A stretch of 7,838 bases of DNA, from positions 1-7,838 of the forward strand of contig JAIOQF010000126.1 of the NCBI GenBank assembly GCA_021413535.1, given 5' to 3'. This stretch comes from Verrucomicrobiota bacterium (lineage in GTDB: Bacteria; Verrucomicrobiota; Verrucomicrobiia; Verrucomicrobiales; Verrucomicrobiaceae). Made by a program: the position numbers and the translations under genes. A model generated the notes under the pieces. It searched no databases. It was given only the letters and a program-made list of their open reading frames with translations, and was not told the DNA's origin. Below, in pieces: positions 1 to 6,465 of the stretch (positions within the stretch are counted from its first letter, which is position 1; each line of letters begins with the position of its first letter).

Positions 1-1374
1 CGAATAATCCACGTATTGAATCGACTGATGGATTTTCAATTCACCGGGCGGAAACCGGTCCTTATGCTGATCAGGCACGCGATAAGGCTGGTGACTCGAA
101 AGCGTGAAGACCACTGAAAAGAAGGGCTCGGCTTGTTTCGCCAGATTGCCCGCCATGAATTGCAAAAAGGGTTCGTCGTAAATTCCCCAGGAACCATCGA
201 AATCCCGCTTGGCCTCGGGGTATTTTTCCATGGTGATATAATCATTCATCCCTGCGCTGCGGGATATGGCATCGAAATACATGGTGCCGGATTTAGCACC
301 GTGAAAGAAACTGGTGTGATATCCTTCAGCGCCCAAAAGCTGACCCAGTCCCACCCAGCGATTGGTTTGAAAATTAGACTGCGCGATCGGCGTGGGCATC
401 AGGGACGGAACACCGAACAGCACGCTGGGCAGGCCTTCGATGGAACGACGGCCATTGGCGAAATTGTTCTTAAAGAACAAACCCTTCTCCGTCAGTGTAT
501 CAAGGAACGGCGTATAGCCCTTTCCATTATTGGCAGCTCCGAAAAATTCCGACGCATAACTTTCGATAATGAAGATGACCACATTTTGCTTTTTCGAATC
601 TTGAATCTCGGGAAGTTTTTTTTGAGCCAGGATCTTTTCGACCTCCTCCTCCGTTGCAAAATCATGCGCGGGGCTGAGACCATTGTCGAAATGACTGCGT
701 ATCAGCGTAAACCCTGAATTGAGCGATAAAATTCCCAGCTCCTGATCGCCCCCGGCAAATGCATGAAGCGGTTTAAGCGGCTTGAGCTGCACTCCTCCGC
801 GCGCTGCAACCACGGTCAGCGCCACCATCCCTAATCTGGACAGCGCGAACTTCGACAATGACCAGGGACAATCATTGAATGAAGGAAGCTTTCGGTAAAA
901 CCGATTCAGAATATAAACTGTCGGAACGAAAATCAGCAGCAGATACCAATAATTCAGAAGCAACTGCGTGCTTTGCGTTGCTGCTTCGGACTTCAGGAGA
1001 AACACGTCGGCCGTGATGCGGGAACCGGTGAACTGATAGTATCGAATATCCGCGATCATGAAGCTCAAAATGACGATGTTGCAGACAAGAAAAACCGTCT
1101 TGAGAAAACCCTGAAACATTCGCCGCTCCGTGATTTTCTCCGGCAACAGGGTCAGCGTCAGATATGGAATATTCGAAAACGCGATGGCCGCCAAATCAAA
1201 ACGAAGGCCCGTGAAAAAGGCCCAGCACAAGGCACCCCAGGAGTCTGCGGAATATTCCGCGTAATGAAAAGACAGGAAGACGCCGCGGATCCCGGTGTAT
1301 ACCACCAGCAGCAGAACCATGTTGGACACGATGGGATTCGAGAACAGCGAACGCAACTTCAGGAGAAACTTCAT
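1..1374 (-). CDS. LTA synthase family / phosphoglycerol transferase-like sulfatase (C-terminus beyond window)
   Basis: Reading leftward from the ATG at 1374, the frame is open for 458 residues to the edge, so the C-terminus is missing. The first ~200 residues hold about five hydrophobic segments (roughly 14-36, 46-78, 90-109, 137-157, 175-193), with a GLRFDL motif at 57-62. A periplasmic sulfatase-fold domain follows. Visible landmarks are VVIFIIES with the likely metal ligand Glu271, NGRRSIEGLP (307-316) where the nucleophile sits, FFHGAKSGT (356-364), DGSWGIYDEP (393-402) and FTLSSHQPY (423-431). Known relatives (LtaS, OpgB/MdoB) transfer phosphoglycerol from phosphatidylglycerol to an envelope glycan. 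The substrate here cannot be read from sequence, and sulfatase or phosphoethanolamine transferase activity remains possible. By my alignment the nucleophile is Ser311 rather than the Thr of LtaS. The final metal-binding Asp-His pair would lie outside the window. Family is confident, substrate is not. Confidence 0.9.
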   Translation of the reverse strand, partial: MKFLLKLRSLFSNPIVSNMVLLLVVYTGIRGVFLSFHYAEYSADSWGALCWAFFTGLRFDLAAIAFSNIPYLTLTLLPEKITERRMFQGFLKTVFLVCNIVILSFMIADIRYYQFTGSRITADVFLLKSEAATQSTQLLLNYWYLLLIFVPTVYILNRFYRKLPSFNDCPWSLSKFALSRLGMVALTVVAARGGVQLKPLKPLHAFAGGDQELGILSLNSGFTLIRSHFDNGLSPAHDFATEEEVEKILAQKKLPEIQDSKKQNVVIFIIESYASEFFGAANNGKGYTPFLDTLTEKGLFFKNNFANGRRSIEGLPSVLFGVPSLMPTPIAQSNFQTNRWVGLGQLLGAEGYHTSFFHGAKSGTMYFDAISRSAGMNDYITMEKYPEAKRDFDGSWGIYDEPFLQFMAGNLAKQAEPFFSVVFTLSSHQPYRVPDQHKDRFPPGELKIHQSIQYVDYS

Positions 1375-1457
1375 AAGTGAGCCGGGCGATTTAAAAAATG
1401 GTTGTCTGCGAGTGATGAACGGAAGAGGCCTGCGAGCGCGTGCCCGGCTGCCGCGCC

Positions 1458-1485
1458 ATGATACATGTTTGTCATGTATGAACAA
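1458..1485 (-). promoter_or_regulatory. Putative promoter with overlapping palindromic operator upstream of the LTA-synthase-like gene
   Basis: On the minus strand, TTGTTC (1485-1480) and TATCAT (1463-1458) are separated by 16 nt, a passable sigma70-type -35/-10 pair about 84 nt upstream of the sulfatase start. A perfect 7-bp inverted repeat, ATACATG-TTTGT-CATGTAT (1461-1479), covers the spacer and runs into the -10. That is where a dimeric repressor would bind. The match to promoter consensus is moderate, and transcription signals in this phylum are poorly known, so this is an inference. The repeat itself is directly visible. Confidence 0.3.
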
Positions 1486-1504
1486 CGGAAGGTAACAGGA
1501 TCCG

Positions 1505-2260
1505 TCACAACCCCGTCGGATGATCAATGAACTCCCACGGCACTCCGAACTTCTCAGACAGATGTGCCGCCAGCGCTTTCACGCCGAAGGTTTCCGTGGC
1601 GTAGTGACCGCCGTAGAAAATGTTCACGCCCAATTCTTCCGCCAGCGTATAGCTCCAATGCGGGCCCTCGCCCGTGATGAAAGTATCAATGCCCAGCGCC
1701 TTCATGGCGGCGACCTCCGATCCTGCACCACCGGTGACAATGCCGATGTGCCGCACCTTGTCCGGTCCGCCAGCGCATATTAGCGGCTTGGTGCCGAGCA
1801 CCGCTTCCAAGCGACGCGCCACTTCGCGCCGTGTCATCTGCACCTTGGCGCGCACGCCGATGTTGTAGCCTTTAAATTCAAAGAACGGCTCTGTTTCCTC
1901 CAAGCCCAGCGCCCGGGCCAGCAGGACGCTGTTGCCGAATTCCGCATGTCCGTCTAGCGGGAGATGCGCGCTGTAGATCGCCAAGTTGTGATCAGCCGCC
2001 GACTTGATTTTTTCAAACGTCGCGCCGGTTAAAGGTTGAGCACCGCTCCAGAACAATCCGTGATGCACCAAAAGCAGATCACAACCGCGTGCCACCGCCT
2101 GTTTTACCACCGGCAAATGCGAATCCACGGCGGCGGCGATCTTGGTCACTTCGCCACGATGATTCTCCAATTGCAGACCGTTCACCGCATTCGGGTAGTC
2201 CGGCACCGCCGCAATTTGCAAAAGGTCGTTGGTGTAAGTGATGAGTTGGCTGAGTTTCAT
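1505..2260 (-). CDS. Nif3-like dinuclear metal center protein (YbgI/DUF34 family)
   Basis: A 251-residue protein, close to the ~247 residues of E. coli YbgI and complete from end to end. Landmarks are NAVNGLQLE (24-32), LLVHHGLFW (63-71), SAHLPLDGH (97-105), GNSVLLAR (109-116), the Gly-rich GIVTGGAGSE (173-182), FITGEGPHW (194-202) and GGHYATETFGVKAL (217-230). By comparison with YbgI the dinuclear metal ligands would be His66, His67, Asp103, His219 and Glu223, all present. The family forms toroidal hexamers. Proposed roles include metal-dependent hydrolase or GTP cyclohydrolase-type activity and metal chaperoning, but no firm physiological reaction is established. I chose the ATG at 2260 because homology begins there at MKLSQLITY. 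An in-frame ATG at 2386 would add 42 residues encoded by the inverted repeat and is implausible. It is divergent from ychF, with 129 nt between them. Confidence 0.93.
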   Translation of the reverse strand: MKLSQLITYTNDLLQIAAVPDYPNAVNGLQLENHRGEVTKIAAAVDSHLPVVKQAVARGCDLLLVHHGLFWSGAQPLTGATFEKIKSAADHNLAIYSAHLPLDGHAEFGNSVLLARALGLEETEPFFEFKGYNIGVRAKVQMTRREVARRLEAVLGTKPLICAGGPDKVRHIGIVTGGAGSEVAAMKALGIDTFITGEGPHWSYTLAEELGVNIFYGGHYATETFGVKALAAHLSEKFGVPWEFIDHPTGL

Positions 2261-2270
2261 AACGCCGTTC

Positions 2271-2340
2271 GTAGTCCCGCCTTCAGGCGGAATCCAAAGA
2301 AAAATCTCCAGTAAACATCTCCGCCTGAAGGTGGGACTAC
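2271..2340. repeat. REP-like long inverted repeat, CCGCCTTCAGGCGG type
   Basis: Arms 2271-2291 and 2320-2340 are reverse complements at 20 of 21 positions, separated by a 28-nt A-rich loop. Each arm is also a small hairpin: CCGCCTTCAGGCGG in the left arm (2277-2290) and CCGCCTGAAGGTGG in the right arm (2321-2334). The element can therefore fold as one long stem or as two short ones, an architecture like paired REP/BIME elements. It lies between two divergent genes (the Nif3 family gene and ychF), so it cannot be the terminator of either. From memory, the CTTCAGGCGG-type motif is common between genes in Verrucomicrobiota; copy number cannot be tested here. Confidence 0.8.
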
Positions 2341-2389
2341 AAACAAATTCTCTCGCGCACGCCATACTTCTCGTTAGAGTCACCACCCC

Positions 2390-3511
2390 ATGTTACGCGC
2401 AGGCATCGTCGGTCTCCCCAACGTCGGCAAGTCCACCCTCTTCAATGCGGTCACCCGCACCCGGAAGGCGGAGGCGGCCAATTATCCCTTCTGCACCATC
2501 GACCCCAACGTTGGCGTCGTCACCGTGCCCGATGAACGGCTCGAAGTTCTCAGCAAAATCAGCGGCTCCAGCAAGCTGATCCACGCGGCCATCGAGTTCG
2601 TCGACATCGCCGGCCTCGTGAAAGGCGCCAGCCAAGGCGAAGGACTGGGCAACAAATTCCTTAGCCACATCCGCGAGGTGGACGCCATCGTCCATGTGGT
2701 GCGCTGTTTCGAGAACGGCGACATCACCCATGTCAGCGGCAGCATCGATCCGGTGCGCGACATCGAAGTCATCAACACCGAGCTCATCATCGCGGACATG
2801 GACTCCGTGAACAAACGCAAGCAGCGGCTCGACAAAGACGCCCGACGCGGACTGAAGGAAGCGCTGGCCGAGGTGGCCTTGTGCGACAAGCTGATCCCGC
2901 ACCTCGATGCCGGGAAACCAGCGGTGACGCTCGATCTCCAAGGTCACGAAGATGAACTCAAGCTCCTTAAGAGTTTCTTCCTGCTCAGCAGCAAACCATG
3001 CATCTTCGCCTGCAACGTCTCCGAAGACGATTTGGCCACCGCCAGCAACGAGCCGGACAAACATCCCTTCGTCAGCAAAGTGCGGGAATACGTCAAGCAC
3101 GCGCACAGCGCCAGCGCCGTCGTCATCAGCGCGGAAATCGAGAGCCAGCTCATCGACCTCGCGCCCGAAGAGGCGACGCAATACCTCGCCGATATCGGCG
3201 TCTCAGACAGCGGCGTCACTCGTCTCATCAAGAGCGTCTACGACCTGCTGGGCTTGCAGACCTATCTCACCACTGGCGAGAAGGAAACCCGCGCTTGGAC
3301 CATCACCAAGGGCTGCAAGGCCCCGCAAGCCGCTGGCGTCATCCACGGCGACTTCGAGCGCGGCTTCATCGCGGGGGAAATCGTCCCCTATCAGGATCTT
3401 GTCGAACTCGGATCCTACGCCAAATGCCGCGAGAAAGGCAAGCTCCGCATCGAAGGCAAAGAATACCTCATGAAGGACGGTGACGTGGTCGAGTGGCGGT
3501 TCAATGTGTAG
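2390..3511 (+). CDS. ychF: Ribosome-associated ATPase YchF (OLA1/Obg family)
   Basis: A 373-residue protein, close to the usual ~363, intact throughout. It has the P-loop GLPNVGKST (8-16), the switch region NYPFCTIDPN (31-40), the G3 motif DIAGLVKGAS (72-81) followed by GEGLGNKFL, and a G4-position NVSE (209-212) in place of the canonical NKxD. This is the family trait that shifts specificity from GTP to ATP. Leu76, after DIAG, is hydrophobic where Ras-like proteins carry the catalytic Gln, as in HAS-type NTPases. A coiled-coil segment spans roughly 125-170, and the C-terminal TGS domain runs from about 287 to 371 (TYLTTGEKETRAW to DGDVVEWRF). YchF is cytoplasmic, binds ribosomes and affects stress responses and translation initiation. 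The ATG at 2390 places MLRAGIVGLPNVGKS exactly as in homologues. No strong Shine-Dalgarno sequence precedes it. Confidence 0.98.
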   Translation: MLRAGIVGLPNVGKSTLFNAVTRTRKAEAANYPFCTIDPNVGVVTVPDERLEVLSKISGSSKLIHAAIEFVDIAGLVKGASQGEGLGNKFLSHIREVDAIVHVVRCFENGDITHVSGSIDPVRDIEVINTELIIADMDSVNKRKQRLDKDARRGLKEALAEVALCDKLIPHLDAGKPAVTLDLQGHEDELKLLKSFFLLSSKPCIFACNVSEDDLATASNEPDKHPFVSKVREYVKHAHSASAVVISAEIESQLIDLAPEEATQYLADIGVSDSGVTRLIKSVYDLLGLQTYLTTGEKETRAWTITKGCKAPQAAGVIHGDFERGFIAGEIVPYQDLVELGSYAKCREKGKLRIEGKEYLMKDGDVVEWRFNV

Positions 3512-3521
3512 CGACCCGGCT

Positions 3522-3581
3522 GGAGCGCGGACTTAAGTCCGCTGGTCATTCCCGTTGAGTGAGGACTAAAGTCCGCGCTCC
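3522..3581. repeat. REP-like long inverted repeat, GCGGACTTAAGTCCGC type
   Basis: Arms 3522-3540 (GGAGCGCGGACTTAAGTCC) and 3563-3581 (GGACTAAAGTCCGCGCTCC) are reverse complements at 18 of 19 positions around a 22-nt loop. The left arm contains a perfect 16-bp palindrome, GCGGACTTAAGTCCGC (3527-3542). The right arm contains GGACT-AA-AGTCC (3563-3574), so both arms can also fold alone. The element begins 11 nt after the ychF stop and may terminate or stabilise the ychF transcript, although no U-tract follows. Its sequence is unrelated to the 2271-2340 repeat, so it is a second family. I believe the motif is common between verrucomicrobial genes, but that is recollection. Confidence 0.8.
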
Positions 3582-3652
3582 TGTCAATTGCCCCCACCAG
3601 ATTCACTTGCGTCTTTCCGCAGCGGGGCGATTCATTGCCCGCGTTTTCCCTT

Positions 3653-5182
3653 ATGAAAAAGAGCCTCGTTCCCGCACTTGTCCTTCTCTCCGCCCTGCTG
3701 CGGCCCGTCTCATCACAAACGACCGCCGAGGCCTCCGCGCCGCTCCCTGCTGTGCCGGCCACCTCGCAAACTACCAGCGTAAAACCGGAACTCTGGAAAA
3801 GCATCGTGCGCATCGAGGCTTCCTTCCTCTTTCCTGACTACCGCACGCCCTGGCTTTCCGGCCGGCCCGCCTCGGGATCAGGCACCGGCTGGCTCGTGGG
3901 AAAAAACCAGTTCATCACCAACGCCCACGTCGTCAGCAACAGCACCAAGCTCGTCATCCGCCTGATGGACGATACCCAGCCCTACGAGGCGCATGTGAAG
4001 TTCATCGCCCATGACTGCGATCTGGCCATCATCGAAGCCGAGAATCCCAAGCCCTTTGAAAACCTCCAGCAGCTGGTGCTCGACGGCATTCCACAGCTCA
4101 ACACCGAAGTCATTGCCGTGGGTTATCCCATCGGCGGCGAGCGCGTCAGCGTCACGCGCGGCGTGGTCTCGCGCATCGACTTCCAAAGTTACTCGCACAG
4201 CGGCATCGACCAGCACCTCGCCATCCAGGTGGATGCAGCGATCAATCCCGGCAACTCCGGCGGCCCCGTCTTACAAGATGGCAAAGTCGTCGGAATCGCC
4301 TTCCAGGGTTATAGCGGAGCCCAGGCGCAGAACGTCGGTTACATCATCCCGGTGCCAGTTATCCAGCGCTTCCTCGACGACATCAAGGACGGGCAATACG
4401 ATCACTACATGGACATCGCGGTGGGCGATTTCCCCATTGAAAATCCCGCTCAACTCAAAGCACTTTCGATGGAGGACAATGGCATCGGCGTCTTCGTCAG
4501 CAACGTGGAAAGCGCCGGCGCCGCCGGTGACGTGCTCAAGATTGGTGACGTGATTCTCAGCATCGACGGCCAGGACGTCTACAACAACGGCTTCATCAAA
4601 TACCACGGCGAGATGGTGAACATGAACGAAGTCGTGGAGCGCAAGTTTGTCGGCGACAAAGTGAAGCTGGACATTCTGCGCGATGGCAAAAAAGAAAGCG
4701 TCGAGATCACGCTCAAGCGCTTCCTCCCCTATCTCACCATGGGCGAACAATACAATCAGCGCCCGCGCTACATTCTCTATGCCGGTCTGCTCTTCCAGCC
4801 GATGGATCGCAGCCTGATGGAGGCTCACAGCATTCGCGATCCTCTGGTGAGCTATGTCTTCGACAACTATCTGGCCAAAGAACTCTACAAGGAACGGCCC
4901 GAAGTGGTGGTGCTAACCGCCATTTTGCCTGACGAGGTCAACAGCTACCTCCAGGGATTCCAGCACAGCATCGTGGACGAAGTCAACGGCGTGAAGATCA
5001 AAACGCTCAAGGATGTGGCCGAAGCGCTCAAGAAAAAAGAAGGCGATGGAAAGTTCGTCGTCATCAAGCTGCTCGAGAAGAACCGCCCGCTGGTTCTGAA
5101 GCGTGAGTTCGCTGATGCTGCGCATCCGCACATCATGCAGAACTACCAGGTCAAAGAAGACTCTTACCTCGGCGACGACTGA
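3653..5182 (+). CDS. Exported Deg/HtrA-type trypsin-like serine protease with two PDZ-like domains
   Basis: A 509-residue protein. An N-terminal signal peptide (MKKSLVPALVLLSALL...) is followed by a low-complexity Ala/Pro/Thr linker to about 45. The trypsin-like domain spans roughly 46-245, with the triad His92 (ITNAHVV), Asp123 (DCDLAII) and Ser202 in AINPGNSGGPV, all intact. A PDZ domain follows at about 255-355 (GIGVFVSNV, GDVILSIDGQDV). A second, divergent PDZ-like block spans about 370-480 (RYILYAGLLFQPM, VVVLTAILPDEVN, VDEVNGVKIKTLKDV) and ends in an acidic tail. This C-terminal pattern resembles plant Deg2/Deg9-type proteases more than E. coli DegP. Expected role: periplasmic or envelope protein quality control. 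I prefer the ATG at 3653 to the one at 3635 because it puts the lysines and hydrophobic core of the signal peptide at the extreme N-terminus. It is followed 35 nt later by a degenerate paralogue, probably in one operon. Confidence 0.93.
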   Translation: MKKSLVPALVLLSALLRPVSSQTTAEASAPLPAVPATSQTTSVKPELWKSIVRIEASFLFPDYRTPWLSGRPASGSGTGWLVGKNQFITNAHVVSNSTKLVIRLMDDTQPYEAHVKFIAHDCDLAIIEAENPKPFENLQQLVLDGIPQLNTEVIAVGYPIGGERVSVTRGVVSRIDFQSYSHSGIDQHLAIQVDAAINPGNSGGPVLQDGKVVGIAFQGYSGAQAQNVGYIIPVPVIQRFLDDIKDGQYDHYMDIAVGDFPIENPAQLKALSMEDNGIGVFVSNVESAGAAGDVLKIGDVILSIDGQDVYNNGFIKYHGEMVNMNEVVERKFVGDKVKLDILRDGKKESVEITLKRFLPYLTMGEQYNQRPRYILYAGLLFQPMDRSLMEAHSIRDPLVSYVFDNYLAKELYKERPEVVVLTAILPDEVNSYLQGFQHSIVDEVNGVKIKTLKDVAEALKKKEGDGKFVVIKLLEKNRPLVLKREFADAAHPHIMQNYQVKEDSYLGDD

Positions 5183-5217
5183 CCAAAGACTCTCAGCCAG
5201 CCAACCTTATCGATTCC

Positions 5218-6456
5218 ATGAAGAACCTCCTCATTGTCTCCACCACGTTCGCCCTGCTAACGGGCGCGTTGTTTGCTCAAAAGAAACCGGCGGCGACCCC
5301 TGATGGCGCGACGCTTCACTCCGCGCTGCTCAAGGTCAACGTCACCCAGCAAGCTTGGAACCAGCGCATTCCCTGGCAGAAAACCTCCCCCAGCTCCCGT
5401 CGGGGACTCGGCGTGCTCCTCGATAAAAATCAGATCCTCGTAACCGCGCAACTCATCGCCGACGCGATCTACATCGAGCTCGAACAGGCCGAGAGCGGCC
5501 GTAAACTGCCCGCCAAAGTGAAGGCCGTAGACTACGACGCCAACCTCGCGTTGCTCGAGCCCACCGAAACTCCCGGCGAATTCTTCACCGGTCTCAAGCC
5601 GATGACCATCGACGAAAACGCCAAGATTGGCGACGAACTTCAAGCCTGGCAGCTGGACCGCGTCGGTGAACTCATCCGCTCGCCCGTCACGATCAACAAA
5701 ATTCTCGTCAGCCGCTATTTTCTCGAGACCAGCATGTTCCTCGTCTACGAAGCCAACGGCATCATCCGTTCCGAGGCCAACAGCTTCACCCTGCCCGTCA
5801 TCAAGGGCGGCAAGCTCGCCGGACTGCTCCTGAGCTATGACTCAAAAAACCAAACCGCGCTGGTGCTGCCTGGCCCCATCATCAAACATTTCCTCAAGGA
5901 CGTCGCCGATGGAAACTACCAGGGCTTCCCCAGCCTCGGCGTCGAATATCAGACCACGCTTGATGAGCAGTTCAAAGAATACCTCGGCATGACGAAAGAC
6001 CAGCAAGGCGTTTACGTCAGCGCCGTCAGCAAGGGCGGCTCAGCGGAAAGCGTCGGCGTCAAAGTCGGCGACATCATCCTCGAAGTGAATGGCCATGTAG
6101 TCGACGCCCGCGGCGACTACAAAGATGCGCAGTTCGGTCGCCTGAACGTACATACCGACGAATACGAGAAACAAGGCCGCCGCAAAGTGGTCATTCTCTC
6201 CGCCGCACTGCCCACCCGCAGCACACAAGGCTATGAAAGACTCGGCGGCCTGATTCTCACGCAGGTTAATGGCAAACCCATCAACGACCTCACTGACCTC
6301 GAAAAAGCATTCAAGGAATCGCAGAACGGCATCAACAAAATCGAATTCGAAGAAGCCCCCAAGATCATCTATCTAGATGCCATCACCGCCGAGCGCGACA
6401 ACATGAACCTGCTGGGCGGAGTTTACCGATTGGGACGTCTCAAGCGGATTGAGTAA
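5218..6456 (+). CDS. Exported Deg/HtrA-like pseudoprotease with PDZ domain
   Basis: A 412-residue protein with signal peptide MKNLLIVSTTFALLTGALFA (likely cleavage after Ala20). The protease-like fold spans roughly 30-230, but the catalytic positions are replaced. LVTAQLIA (74-81) has Gln78 where the active neighbour has His92 in TNAHVV. DYDANLALL has Asn109 at the catalytic Asp position. The GNSGGPV loop has become ANSFTLPV (187-194), keeping a Ser but destroying the oxyanion glycines. A PDZ domain follows at about 238-310 (QGVYVSAVSKGG, VGDIILEVNGHVV). The C-terminal block (VVILSAALPTRS, LTQVNGKPINDLTDLEKAF) matches the end of the upstream protease, VVVLTAILPDEVN and EVNGVKIKTLKDV. By eye, about 80 residues covering the end of PDZ1 and the start of the second block are missing. 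The likely role is a non-catalytic partner, regulator or substrate-binding subunit of the upstream protease in the periplasm. The fold is confident, loss of activity is strongly inferred and partnership is a hypothesis. Confidence 0.85.
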   Translation: MKNLLIVSTTFALLTGALFAQKKPAATPDGATLHSALLKVNVTQQAWNQRIPWQKTSPSSRRGLGVLLDKNQILVTAQLIADAIYIELEQAESGRKLPAKVKAVDYDANLALLEPTETPGEFFTGLKPMTIDENAKIGDELQAWQLDRVGELIRSPVTINKILVSRYFLETSMFLVYEANGIIRSEANSFTLPVIKGGKLAGLLLSYDSKNQTALVLPGPIIKHFLKDVADGNYQGFPSLGVEYQTTLDEQFKEYLGMTKDQQGVYVSAVSKGGSAESVGVKVGDIILEVNGHVVDARGDYKDAQFGRLNVHTDEYEKQGRRKVVILSAALPTRSTQGYERLGGLILTQVNGKPINDLTDLEKAFKESQNGINKIEFEEAPKIIYLDAITAERDNMNLLGGVYRLGRLKRIE

Positions 6457-6465
6457 AGCTTTACT
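6452..6465. repeat. 14-bp perfect palindrome spanning two convergent stop codons
   Basis: AGTAAAGCTTTACT is its own reverse complement. It covers the TAA of the pseudoprotease (6454-6456), the 4-nt gap and the TAA of the ybjQ-like gene (6463-6461 on the minus strand). Part of the symmetry follows automatically from two facing TAA codons. It has no GC-rich stem or U-tract, so it is not a classical terminator. Confidence 0.55.

Noticed and set aside
133..717. A 194-codon plus-strand open frame
   Set aside because: It lies antisense to the sulfatase domain, whose motifs (FIIES, FTLSSHQPY) are clearly the coding ones.
1375..1504. A small RNA or small gene between the sulfatase and the Nif3-like gene
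   Set aside because: A 66-codon frame (1295-1495) overlaps it, but it begins inside the sulfatase gene, shows no domain and has no start signal. Only the short inverted repeat is supportable.
2261..2386. An upstream in-frame ATG (2386) that would lengthen the Nif3-like protein by 42 residues
   Set aside because: The extra residues are encoded by the inverted repeat and match nothing at the start of this family. MKLSQLITY at 2260 is the normal N-terminus.
2238..2579. A 113-codon plus-strand open frame crossing the inverted repeat into ychF
   Set aside because: It starts in the Nif3-like gene antisense, runs through the repeat and ends out of frame in ychF. This is a typical spurious ORF created by the repeat.
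2393..3181. A 262-codon open frame antisense to ychF
   Set aside because: It is a by-product of GC-rich codon positions in ychF. It has no recognisable domain, and the opposite strand encodes an intact universal protein.
4271..4828. A 185-codon antisense open frame inside the active Deg-like protease
   Set aside because: It shows no family similarity and mirrors the codon bias of the real gene.
6452..6465. The 14-bp palindrome as an intrinsic terminator
   Set aside because: The stem is AT-rich, has no loop and no following T-run; two facing TAA codons explain much of its symmetry.
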